From CAZJAD01 sp964543855 (GTDB lineage Bacteria; Electryoneota; RPQS01; DYHQ01), in NCBI GenBank assembly GCA_964543855.1, contig CAZJAD010000049.1, forward strand, positions 1-16,058: 16,058 nucleotides of DNA. Direction: 5' to 3'. The notes under the pieces are model-generated. The model saw nothing but the letters and a program-made list of their open reading frames with translations, was not told where the DNA came from and searched no databases. A program made the position numbers and the translations under genes. How positions within the stretch are numbered: the stretch's first letter is position 1; each line of letters opens with the position of its first letter. Positions 1-8,500 of this stretch are shown here, piece after piece.

Positions 1-2
1 AT

Positions 3-2078
3 TTCTCACAGGCAATTTCTGTGGCGTTCTATCTCATCGCATTCGCGGAGGCCTTTCGCCCACTCTTCCCTTGGATACTGGCTCATGCGGGATTTGTGCC
101 TGACGTGCGGCTTATTTCCATACCGGCGGCGGCCATCCTGTCCTTTGCAATCATTCGCAGAGGAGCCAATCTCGGAGTGTTTGCTTTGTGGGTTGTCGTG
201 GGGATTCTGGCTGTTTCGCTTGGGATGTTCTTCACGGGAAATCCTACGCCGAACGCACCGGCAGATGTTTCTTTATTCGGCCGTGTACGGAACGCTGACG
301 GGTTCTTCTATGTGTTTGCCATTATTTTTCCGGCTTTCACAGGAATGATAGCCGGTATTGGATTGTCAGGTGATCTAAAAAATCCCCGGCGCTCTATTCC
401 TTTGGGTACGCTGACAGCGATTTTCGCGGGGATGATTGTCTATGTGCTTGTAGTACTGAAGCTGGCTTACAGTGCTGCTCCGAAAGAGCTGGCTTCAGAT
501 CAGTTCATAATGAGCCACATCGCCGTGTGGGGGCCGATTATTCCTATCGGTCTTGCCGCCGCGACACTTTCTTCGGCCATCGGCTCAATCCTTGTCGCTC
601 CTCGGACACTGCAGGCTCTTGCTATTGACAGGATTCTTTTCCTGCGCACGTGGAACCGTCACCTCGGCCATGGCGTAGGAGACACCAACGAACCTGTTAA
701 CGCTACGATGGTCACCGCGATAATCGTGCTTGTATTTGTTGCCGTGGGATCGGTGAACTTCGTCGCGCAGATTATCAGTATGTTTTTCATGATTACCTAC
801 GGCGCTCTCTGTGCCATCAGTTTCCTGGAACATTTTGCGGGCAACCCGTCCTATCGACCCACATTTCACACCCGCTGGTATTTGTCTTTGATTGGTGCTG
901 TCGCGGCGCTTGTCATGATGTTTCAAATGCAGCCTCTATATGCCACCCTTGCTGTGGTGGCGATGGCGTTCATTTATGTGGGTTTGAAGCGAACACACCG
1001 AGGAGAGCGCGACCTATCCGCCGTCATCAAGGGAGTCCTGTTTCAAATGACGCGGCAGTTGCAGGTGCATATTCAAAAACGCAGAGCAACCCTGGATATG
1101 ACGAACTGGAGGCCGTCGTTCGTCGCCATTTCTTGCCATTCCATCTCACGCCTCGCTATTTTCGATTTGTTGCGCTGGATTTCACATCACTACGGTTTTG
1201 GCACATATATCCATTTCATCGAAGGTCACTTAACCGTCGAGAGCAAGCGCAATGCTCAAGACATCTTGAACCGTCTCATCGCGCAGACTCAAGCCAGTCG
1301 CGCAGGAATTTATGTGGATACGATTATTTCGCCGGACTTCAAAACCGCCGTATCACAGATCGTGCAGATTCCTGGAATCGCTGGCATGGAGAATAACAGC
1401 ATCCTTTTTGAGTTTAACCGGGATCATCCCGAGGATCTCGAAGGGATTATCGAAAGCTGTCGCTCTGCCGCCTTCGTCGGATTTAATGTCTGCATCCTGC
1501 GTTTGTCAGATCGGCATTTCGGCTACAAGCGCAACATTCATATCTGGCTCACGGCGGGAGATTTGCGAAACGCGAATCTGATGATTATCCTCGCCTATAT
1601 CATCGCCGGTCATCGAGAGTGGAAGGGGTGCAATGTCAAACTTTTTGCGGCATTTCATCCCACCGAAGTGGCTCGCGAAGTTCGGCGACTGAATCAACTC
1701 ATTGCAGAAGGTCGGATACCGATTTCCCTGAAAAATGTGCAGCGGGTTCCGCATAATCCGGATGTCGAATTCGATGATCTTGTATCGGCGCATTCCGAGA
1801 TGGCTGATCTGGTGATTACAGGTCTGTCCCTCAAAAAGATGGTGCGGGACAAAGGCAAGTTTCTGACGGGCTTCAAAGGGATTCATGACATCCTGTTTGT
1901 TCGTGCAGGTCAGGAGATCCTTATTACACCATCCGAAGAGAACGGTGAAGTAGCAAGCCTGCCTGAGAAGAAACTCGATGAGGCCACCGCTGCAGAGACC
2001 GATGGCGAGAGCACCGGTTCCACATCTTCTGGGGTTGGTTTGACTTCTGGAGAGGCACCGTCTGACGTGAATTCCTGA
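3..2078 (+). CDS. SLC12-type cation-chloride / amino acid cotransporter (5' partial)
   Basis: Membrane transporter of the APC superfamily, closest in look to the SLC12 (Na-K-Cl cotransporter) family. The reading frame is open to the window edge: the codons before GTG 21 still read as transporter (FSQAISVAFYLIAFAEAF), so the true start lies upstream. The first ~330 visible residues hold many hydrophobic segments, with the SLC12 signatures PAFTGMIAGIGLSGDLKNP (about nt 342-395) and SSAIGSILVAPRTLQAL (about nt 567-620). The rest, from about nt 1010, is a long soluble cytoplasmic domain with the SLC12 C-terminal signature NIHIWLTAGDLRNANLMIIL followed by HREWKGCNVKLF. The final ~40 residues are polar and low in complexity. 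An intrinsic terminator follows 75 bp downstream. Substrate cannot be told from sequence; bacterial members move amino acids or ions. Confidence 0.88.
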   Translation, partial: FSQAISVAFYLIAFAEAFRPLFPWILAHAGFVPDVRLISIPAAAILSFAIIRRGANLGVFALWVVVGILAVSLGMFFTGNPTPNAPADVSLFGRVRNADGFFYVFAIIFPAFTGMIAGIGLSGDLKNPRRSIPLGTLTAIFAGMIVYVLVVLKLAYSAAPKELASDQFIMSHIAVWGPIIPIGLAAATLSSAIGSILVAPRTLQALAIDRILFLRTWNRHLGHGVGDTNEPVNATMVTAIIVLVFVAVGSVNFVAQIISMFFMITYGALCAISFLEHFAGNPSYRPTFHTRWYLSLIGAVAALVMMFQMQPLYATLAVVAMAFIYVGLKRTHRGERDLSAVIKGVLFQMTRQLQVHIQKRRATLDMTNWRPSFVAISCHSISRLAIFDLLRWISHHYGFGTYIHFIEGHLTVESKRNAQDILNRLIAQTQASRAGIYVDTIISPDFKTAVSQIVQIPGIAGMENNSILFEFNRDHPEDLEGIIESCRSAAFVGFNVCILRLSDRHFGYKRNIHIWLTAGDLRNANLMIILAYIIAGHREWKGCNVKLFAAFHPTEVAREVRRLNQLIAEGRIPISLKNVQRVPHNPDVEFDDLVSAHSEMADLVITGLSLKKMVRDKGKFLTGFKGIHDILFVRAGQEILITPSEENGEVASLPEKKLDEATAAETDGESTGSTSSGVGLTSGEAPSDVNS

Positions 2079-2082
2079 TGTT

Positions 2083-2138
2083 GTGCAGGACACGTCAGTT
2101 CGCTCAACTTCGACATTCCGTCTGACAGCAATGACTGA
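2083..2138 (+). pseudogene. Decayed 3' tail of a tyrosine integrase gene
   Basis: Just after the transporter stop, the same frame reads ...SSLNFDIPSDSND and then stops (TGA 2136-2138). This closely matches the end of the integrase fragment at the right edge of the window (INHLNFDFPSDTDG, stop at 16045-16047). The match holds at DNA level: 12 identical bases (2103-2114 against 16012-16023), and by eye about 38 of 53 aligned positions between 2083-2135 and 15991-16044 with one single-base indel. No integrase catalytic motif is left here. Chance similarity is possible over such a short piece but the run of matches makes shared origin more likely. Confidence 0.5.
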
Positions 2139-2152
2139 CATCGGACAAGGGA

Positions 2153-2187
2153 AACGGGCTCTTGGGGGAAGAGAGCCCGTTCTTTTT
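2153..2187 (+). terminator. Rho-independent terminator after the SLC12-type gene
   Basis: A perfect 10-bp inverted repeat, AACGGGCTCT (2153-2162) and AGAGCCCGTT (2172-2181), is GC-rich, has a 9-nt loop and is followed by CTTTTT (2182-2187). This is a textbook intrinsic terminator on the + strand. It separates the transporter transcript from the glutamate dehydrogenase unit. Confidence 0.85.
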
Positions 2188-2304
2188 GCCATACCTGCCG
2201 GAGCAGCACAGTGGCATCACGGGAGGACCCGGTTGGAAGCCCGTCCACTTTGAAGGCCATCCGGGACTCCTGCGGAACACATCCAAAACATCAGGCGGCG
2301 AGGG

Positions 2305-2404
2305 NNNNNNNNNNNNNNNNNNNNNNNNNNNNNNNNNNNNNNNNNNNNNNNNNNNNNNNNNNNNNNNNNNNNNNNNNNNNNNNNNNNNNNNNNNNNNNNN
2401 NNNN
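2305..2404. other. Assembly gap (100 N)
   Basis: Exactly 100 undetermined bases. A round 100 is the usual placeholder for a scaffold gap of unknown length, so distances across it cannot be trusted. The start of the glutamate dehydrogenase gene, its ribosome binding site and probably its promoter fall in or next to this gap. Bases 2188-2304, before the gap, show no recognisable gene. Confidence 0.98.
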
Positions 2405-3601
2405 GAATTGCTGCGCAATCCTCTGCGCGAATATCACTTCAGCATACCGGTTCATATGGATGACGGAACCATCAAGGTCTTCCGTGGATTCCGCGTACAG
2501 CATAACGATGCTCGAGGTCCCAGTAAAGGCGGTATTCGCTTTCACCCGCAAGAGACGATTGATACTGTGCGCGCTCTTGCCATGTGGATGACATGGAAGT
2601 GTGCCGTCGTAGATATTCCCCTTGGGGGTGGTAAAGGAGGAGTGATCTGCGACCCCCACAACCTAAGCGCAAGAGAGCAGGAACAGATTTGCCGGGGATG
2701 GATACGCCAGCTTTCAAAAGTCATTGGGCCGTTGGTCGATGTTCCTGCGCCCGATGTGATGACCAGCGCGCAACACATGCTATGGATGCTCGACGAGTTT
2801 GAATGGATTCACGGTGGACACTACCCCGGTCTGATTACGGGGAAGCCCGTCGGCATGGGTGGTTCCCTGGGCAGGACGGAAGCGACCGGCTACGGCACCG
2901 TGTTCACCATCCGCGAAGCTCTGAAGGAAATGGATGTGAAGCCGGAAGACACCACGGCAAGTTTCCAGGGTTTTGGGAATGTCGCCCAATATGCCATCCG
3001 CCTTTATGATCAGATTGGCGGTAAGACGATCTGCGTGTCCTGCTGGGACCAGCAGGATCAGACTTCGTATAGCTACCGCAAAAAAGACGGAATCAAACTT
3101 GAGGAGCTACTCGGGATCACCGATCGGTTCGGCGGCATTAGCAAAGACAAAGCCCGCGATTTGGGATATGAAGTGTTGCCCGGCGATGCATGGATTGAAC
3201 AAGATGTAGATATCCTTGCCCCTTGCGCATTGGAAAATCAAATCAGCGCCGACACGGTCGGCAAGATCAGCAAACGCGTGAAATTGATCGCCGAGGGTGC
3301 CAATGGTCCGACGACACCGGAAGCCGACAAGGTGATTGGAGAGCGCGGAATCTTCATGCTTCCTGATTTTCTGGCGAATGCCGGTGGCGTCACTTGCAGC
3401 TACTTTGAACAGGTGCAGAGCAATATGAACTACTTCTGGGAAAAGGATGAAGTCCTCGGCAAGCTCGATGTGAAGATGACCGCTGCCTATCTCGCCGTCA
3501 GTGAACTGGCCCGCCAGAGAAAGCTCTATATGCGCGATGCCGCGTATGTGATCTCTGTCAGCCGCGTGGCTCAAGCCTGCAGGGATCGCGGATGGGCTTA
3601 A
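2405..3601 (+). CDS. gdhA: Glutamate dehydrogenase (5' end lost in gap)
   Basis: Glu/Leu/Phe/Val dehydrogenase family; interconverts glutamate with 2-oxoglutarate and ammonia using NAD(P). The 398 visible residues begin inside the substrate-binding domain (SIPVHMDDGTIKVF, then RVQHNDARGPSKGGIR). They contain the catalytic region DIPLGGGKGGV with its lysine, and PAPDVMT with the catalytic aspartate. The Rossmann domain follows, with FQGFGNVAQ as the nucleotide-binding loop and EGANGPTTPEAD and ANAGGVTCSYFE near the C-terminus. Family members are about 415-425 residues, so roughly 25-30 N-terminal residues are missing. An open frame runs from 2162 through the Ns, but that start sits inside the terminator and its translation is unlike any GDH N-terminus, so I place the partial start after the gap. 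Cofactor preference is not determined. The same-strand PEP-synthase-like genes follow after 162 bp. Confidence 0.93.
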   Translation, partial: ELLRNPLREYHFSIPVHMDDGTIKVFRGFRVQHNDARGPSKGGIRFHPQETIDTVRALAMWMTWKCAVVDIPLGGGKGGVICDPHNLSAREQEQICRGWIRQLSKVIGPLVDVPAPDVMTSAQHMLWMLDEFEWIHGGHYPGLITGKPVGMGGSLGRTEATGYGTVFTIREALKEMDVKPEDTTASFQGFGNVAQYAIRLYDQIGGKTICVSCWDQQDQTSYSYRKKDGIKLEELLGITDRFGGISKDKARDLGYEVLPGDAWIEQDVDILAPCALENQISADTVGKISKRVKLIAEGANGPTTPEADKVIGERGIFMLPDFLANAGGVTCSYFEQVQSNMNYFWEKDEVLGKLDVKMTAAYLAVSELARQRKLYMRDAAYVISVSRVAQACRDRGWA

Positions 3602-3665
3602 TCCGGTTTTCGGAGGCCGGTTCCCGACCCGTCCGGAGACCCTTGTTCAGAACGATGTAACTCAT

Positions 3666-3708
3666 GTGGCGAGTGTGCAGAGATCTTTGGCTTTCGTATA
3701 CTCGCCAC
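3666..3708 (+). promoter_or_regulatory. Long hairpin between gdhA and the PEP-synthase-like pair
   Basis: GTGGCGAGT (3666-3674) is exactly complementary to ACTCGCCAC (3700-3708). With two G-T wobbles the stem extends to 13 bp (3666-3678 with 3696-3708), leaving a 17-nt loop. The short run GAATTTT follows. It lies 55 nt before the ATG of the next gene. It could be a weak terminator for gdhA, an mRNA-processing or attenuation element, or an operator. The T-run is too poor to call a strong terminator. Confidence 0.4.
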
Positions 3709-3763
3709 GAATTTTCAGAGGCCGCAGCCTCCTTGAAAGAGGTCCCCGAGAGCACGAAGAATC

Positions 3764-5518
3764 ATGAATGCCTGTAAGTCTGCACCGAAACATCGCGTCG
3801 CCCGCTTCGACCGTGAGTTCTTTGTCTCGCGAGAAAAGCTGACCTGTATCGGTTCCGGCGAATTCGGGGGCAAAGCCAACGGCCTCATCTTCATCCATGA
3901 TACCATCACCGAGGGAATCCGTTCCGAGGATTTTCCGAGAATGACGGTTGACATCCCTCGGTTCTGCGTACTGGCCACGGATGTCTTCGATGCGTTTCTG
4001 CGGATAAACAATCTTGGCGATATCGCGTTCTCTGATCTGTCTGATGATCGTATCGCTCATGCCTTTCAGAACGCCGAATTCCCCGCAGCGCACATCGGGG
4101 ATCTGATGGGGCTTATCTCGAAAGTGCATCAGCCACTGGCAGTCCGGTCGTCGAGTCTGCTTGAAGATGCCATGCAGCACCCATTTGCCGGAGTCTATGG
4201 AACAAAGATGATCCCCAATAATCAGTTTGATGTTGAAACCCGATTTCACAAGCTGATTGAAGCGATCAAATTCGTTTATGCCTCCACTTTCTTCCAAGAG
4301 GCGAAAGCATATATCAAACGCATTGACCAGGATATCCGAAACGAAAAGATGGGCGTCGTCATTCAGGAGGTGGTGGGCGATCGTCATGGTGACCGGTTCT
4401 ATCCTTCCCTGTCAGGAGTTGCGCGGTCATACAATTTCTATCCGACGGGCAAAGCAAAACCTGAGCAGGGAGTGGTGGATCTCGCCCTGGGTCTTGGGAA
4501 AACCATTGTGGACGGCGGCGTCTGCTGGACATACACTCCCGCCTATCCCAAGACCAGCGCGCCGTTTGCGTCCGTACAAGACCTGCTCAAGCAGACGCAG
4601 GTCGAGTTCTGGGCTGTCAATATGGGGAAGCCACCTGCCTACGATCCCATTAAAGAGACGGAATATATGGTCAAATCCGGCTTGGTTGAAGCCGAGAAAG
4701 ACAAAACCTTACGCTTCATCGCCTCAACTTACAATGCTCAATCTGACCGCCTTTCACCCGGAATCGGCATCACAGGGCCTCGTGCGATCACCTTTGCGCC
4801 GATACTTCAGTTGGGCGATATACCACTCAACAAGCTACTCATGTCACTTCTGAAGCTGTGTGAGGAAGCGGTCGGAGACCCGGTCGAAATTGAATTCGCC
4901 ATGATGCTTGATCCCGAACACGGCCTTCCGGCCCGATTCGGCTTTCTCCAAGTTAGGCCTATGCTGGTCTCTGACGAACAGGTGAACATTGATCCGAATC
5001 TCATGGTGAGTGACAAGGTCTTGGCTGCGTCGGAATCTGTCCTGGGAAACGGCTGCGTGAATTCCATCCGGGACATTGTCTATGTAAGGCCGGATTGCTT
5101 CCAAGCGAAACATACGCGTGAGATAGCCGATGAAGTTGAGCAAATGAACCGGCGACTTGTCGATGAAAAGCGACCCTACCTCTTAGTGGGATTTGGGCGT
5201 TGGGGCAGTTCCGACCCGTGGCTTGGTGTCCCTGTGAACTGGGCTCAAATCTCCGCGGCAAAGGCCATCGTCGAAGCGACCTTACCGGACATGAATGTCG
5301 ATCTGAGTCAAGGATCGCATTTCTTTCACAATCTCTCAAGTTTTCAGGTAAGCTATTTCTCCGTACACCACGATAGCAGGTTCAAAATCAACTGGGCATG
5401 GCTGGATCAACAACAACGAGTTTCCGAATCCCGTTTTGTCCGACATGTGCGACTGTCATCGCCGCTGCAAATCATCGTGGACGGTCGAGGCGGAAAAGGG
5501 GTGATTCTTTATGACTGA
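3764..5518 (+). CDS. PEP-synthase-like ATP-grasp protein (PPDK_N domain only)
   Basis: A 584-residue soluble protein with the N-terminal ATP/pyruvate-binding domain of PEP synthase and pyruvate phosphate dikinase. Visible landmarks are the glycine-rich GEFGGKANGL (Lys37), LAVRSSSLLED (Arg128) followed by FAGVYGT, MGVVIQEVVGDRHGDRFYPS, and EIEFAMM with FLQVRP (Gln396, Arg398). These are the positions that bind ATP in the family. The swivelling phospho-histidine domain (TGG...H) and the PEP-binding barrel are absent, so it should not make PEP. Instead there is a C-terminal block with GFGRWGS (Gly478-Ser482) and GSHFFHNL that is shared with the downstream protein. The ATG at 3764 has only a weak upstream purine stretch. 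The gene overlaps the next by 8 nt (ATGACTGA), pointing to translational coupling. Substrate is unknown. Confidence 0.82.
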   Translation: MNACKSAPKHRVARFDREFFVSREKLTCIGSGEFGGKANGLIFIHDTITEGIRSEDFPRMTVDIPRFCVLATDVFDAFLRINNLGDIAFSDLSDDRIAHAFQNAEFPAAHIGDLMGLISKVHQPLAVRSSSLLEDAMQHPFAGVYGTKMIPNNQFDVETRFHKLIEAIKFVYASTFFQEAKAYIKRIDQDIRNEKMGVVIQEVVGDRHGDRFYPSLSGVARSYNFYPTGKAKPEQGVVDLALGLGKTIVDGGVCWTYTPAYPKTSAPFASVQDLLKQTQVEFWAVNMGKPPAYDPIKETEYMVKSGLVEAEKDKTLRFIASTYNAQSDRLSPGIGITGPRAITFAPILQLGDIPLNKLLMSLLKLCEEAVGDPVEIEFAMMLDPEHGLPARFGFLQVRPMLVSDEQVNIDPNLMVSDKVLAASESVLGNGCVNSIRDIVYVRPDCFQAKHTREIADEVEQMNRRLVDEKRPYLLVGFGRWGSSDPWLGVPVNWAQISAAKAIVEATLPDMNVDLSQGSHFFHNLSSFQVSYFSVHHDSRFKINWAWLDQQQRVSESRFVRHVRLSSPLQIIVDGRGGKGVILYD

Positions 5519-8500
5519 AAAGAAAGATTTGACTGACAAAGCACTCTGGAGACTCAAGGAGAGAGTCAAGGAGCTCGACTGTCTGTACCAGATCGAGGAA
5601 CTCCTCACGGACCCGGATGCTCCGCTTGAGTCAGTGATGAACGGGGTGATTCAGGCGATTCCACCCGCCTGGCAGTATCCCGAACTCTGCCAAGCCAAGA
5701 TCCGGTACGAAGAATCAACCTATTGTCCTTCAGATTTCGTGGAAACACCCTGGGCACAGTTCGCGGATATTGTTGTTCAAGATAAGGTCGTGGGAACCAT
5801 TGGGGTCTACTACAAGAGAGAAATGCCCCAAGCAGACTCCGGCCCCTTTTTGAAGGAAGAAACACGACTACTCAACACAATCGCCGATCGCTTGGGTCAC
5901 TATCTGCAGTACCAACGGCTAAGAAAAATGCATCAGGAATGGCAGTTGGCCAAGCAGGCTTTGCCCGATGGTCAAAAGGGGGATTGGCGTGCCGCCCTTA
6001 ATCTCTTGCGCCGAACCGATCACGACCTCTATCGTCGGATCTTGCGGAAGATGTTCGTCCGCCTTCGATCCCAAGGCATCCGTGAAGCGGAAATGCTCCG
6101 AGAGCGCTTTGAGTCAGACACCGCACAGGATGCGAACCGTCCCATTCGCAAGAAGGGTGTTGATATTTCCTCTCAACTCACGGAGGAAGTATTCGACATC
6201 GCTGCCATCTACTTCAGCGACGAAGAGATTCTATCGTGGATCCAGAAATGGATTCAGGAAGATCGGTGCAGTTTCTTGGTTACAGCATTGGAGAAATTCG
6301 ATACACCAATCAATGAAATCATTGATGCGATTCGCCGTTTTCATCATCTGTCCACGGAGGGAATCACACTATCACTAACATCCGAAAAGGAAGTCCGCGT
6401 CTCTCTTATCAGGCGGTTTCTCAGTGACCAGTTGGAATACATCAACGTCGCAAAAGAATACCTGAATATCGACGACTTCCATAAGCTCCTTCATCGCATC
6501 ATCTTCTGTGTTGGGAGCCACGGGAAAGTGGGCGGAAAGAGCGCTGGCCTGTTTCTGGCTGCCCGCGTTGCCAAGAAACTGAGCAGCGAGTTCGAAATTT
6601 TGCGTGACCTTAAGACACCGAAAACCTGGTACATCACCTCAGACGCCGTACTCAGTTTTGTGACTTACAACGACTTGGAGGAACTGGTTGAGCAGAAGTA
6701 CAAAGAGATTGATGAGATTCGCCGGGAATACGATCAAATCGTGCAGGTCTTCAAACACTCCAGCTTCCCGCCGGAGATTATCCAGGGACTCTCGATGGCC
6801 TTGGACGAATTCGGGGATGTGCCGCTGATCGTGCGAAGTTCCAGCCTGCTTGAGGATCGATTCGGAGCCGCCTTTTCCGGGAAATACAAGAGCCTGTTTC
6901 TGGCCAATCAGGGTACGAAGCAAGAACGCCTCGATGCTCTTATGGACGCCGTGGCCGAGGTCTATGCGTCGATTTTCAGCCCGGATCCCATCGAGTATCG
7001 TGCGGAGAGAGGCTTCTTGGACTTCCGTGAAGAAATGGGTGTCATGATTCAGGAAGTTGTCGGCCATCGAGTAGGAAAGTACTTTTTACCCGCCTTCGCC
7101 GGAGTCGCCTTCAGTAACAATGAATTTCGGTGGTCGCCGCGCATCAGCCGGGATGACGGGCTGATCCGCATGGTTCCAGGTCTCGGCACACGAGCCGTGG
7201 ATCGCCTGAGCGATGACTATCCCATTCTCATAGCTCCTGGTCAACCCGGTCTTCGCGTCAATGCCACGACCGATGAGGTGATGCGCTATTCGCCGAATAA
7301 GATCGATGTCATCAATCTCGAGACGAACTGCTTTGAGACGATCGATGTCATCAAGTTCTTGCGCGAGTTTGCCCCTGAGTTGCCGTGGCTGAATCAGATT
7401 GTTTCCGTATGCCGCGATCACCATATTCAAATTCCCACCGGACTGCTTCTTGATCTCACCGGGGGTGATTTCGTCGTCACTTTCGAGGGACTCATATCAC
7501 GAACACCCTTCGTCAAGAAGATGCAGACGCTTCTGAATGTGCTTCAAGAGAAGCTGGGCACGCCTGTAGACATCGAGTTCGCTTCCGACGGTCGAGACTT
7601 CTACCTTCTCCAGTGCCGCCCTCAGAGTTACGCTGAAGATTGCGCACCAGCACCGATCCCGAAAAACATCCCGACACGGGACATCATCTTCTCGGCCAAT
7701 CGCTATGTATCGAACGGCAAGGTTCCCGACATTACCCATATTGTCTATGTGGATCCAAAGCGGTACAGTGAGATAGGAGACTTGTCCGTTTTGAAGAGCA
7801 TTGGGCGTGTTGTAAGCAAACTGAACAAGACGCTGCCGAAACGGCAGTTCATTTTGATGGGACCGGGCCGCTGGGGCAGCCGCGGTGACATCAAATTGGG
7901 TGTCAATGTAACCTACTCCGATATTAACAATACGGCAGTCCTGATCGAAATTGCCCGAAAAACGGGCAACTATCTTCCAGATCTTTCCTTTGGAACACAC
8001 TTTTTCCAGGATTTGGTGGAAGCCTCCATTCGATATCTACCGCTTTATCCAGATGACAAAGATGTGATTTTCAATGAACACTTCTTGACAACCGCTCACA
8101 ATATCCTCACGGATGTTGCCCCAGAGAGTGCTCACTTGGCTGATTATGTGCGCGTAATTGATGTGCCCAAATCAGCAAAAAGCCGTGTACTGCGCGTCCT
8201 GATGAACGCTGACCTGGACGAAGCGGTGGGAATCCTTGCTCAGCCGACTGCTGTCGCGGAGGCGAAGGGCAAGTGGAAGCCGTTCGCAGAAGATCACCCT
8301 GCAGAAGAGCACTGGCGTTGGCGCCTGCAGATTGCCGAGCGCATTGCCGAGCAGCTCGATCCGGATCGGTTCGGTGTTCATGCGCTCTATGTCTTTGGCA
8401 GTGTCAAAAACGCGACCGCCGGCCCGGGAAGCGATATCGATCTTCTGGTTCACTTTCGGGGATCGGAGAAACAGAGGATAGATCTGGAGCAGTGGCTGGA

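Noticed and set aside
1506..2192. 228-residue open frame on - opposite the transporter C-terminus
   Set aside because: Antisense to well-supported SLC12-type coding sequence, with Cys/Arg-rich translation and no known domain.
2162..2304. N-terminal extension of the GDH frame before the Ns
   Set aside because: It starts within a terminator stem, does not look like a GDH N-terminus, and its frame relation across the 100-N gap is arbitrary.
3602..3640. CCGG-containing repeats just after gdhA as a terminator
   Set aside because: The pairs are only 4-5 bp and no T-tract follows; the hairpin at 3666-3708 is the better structure.
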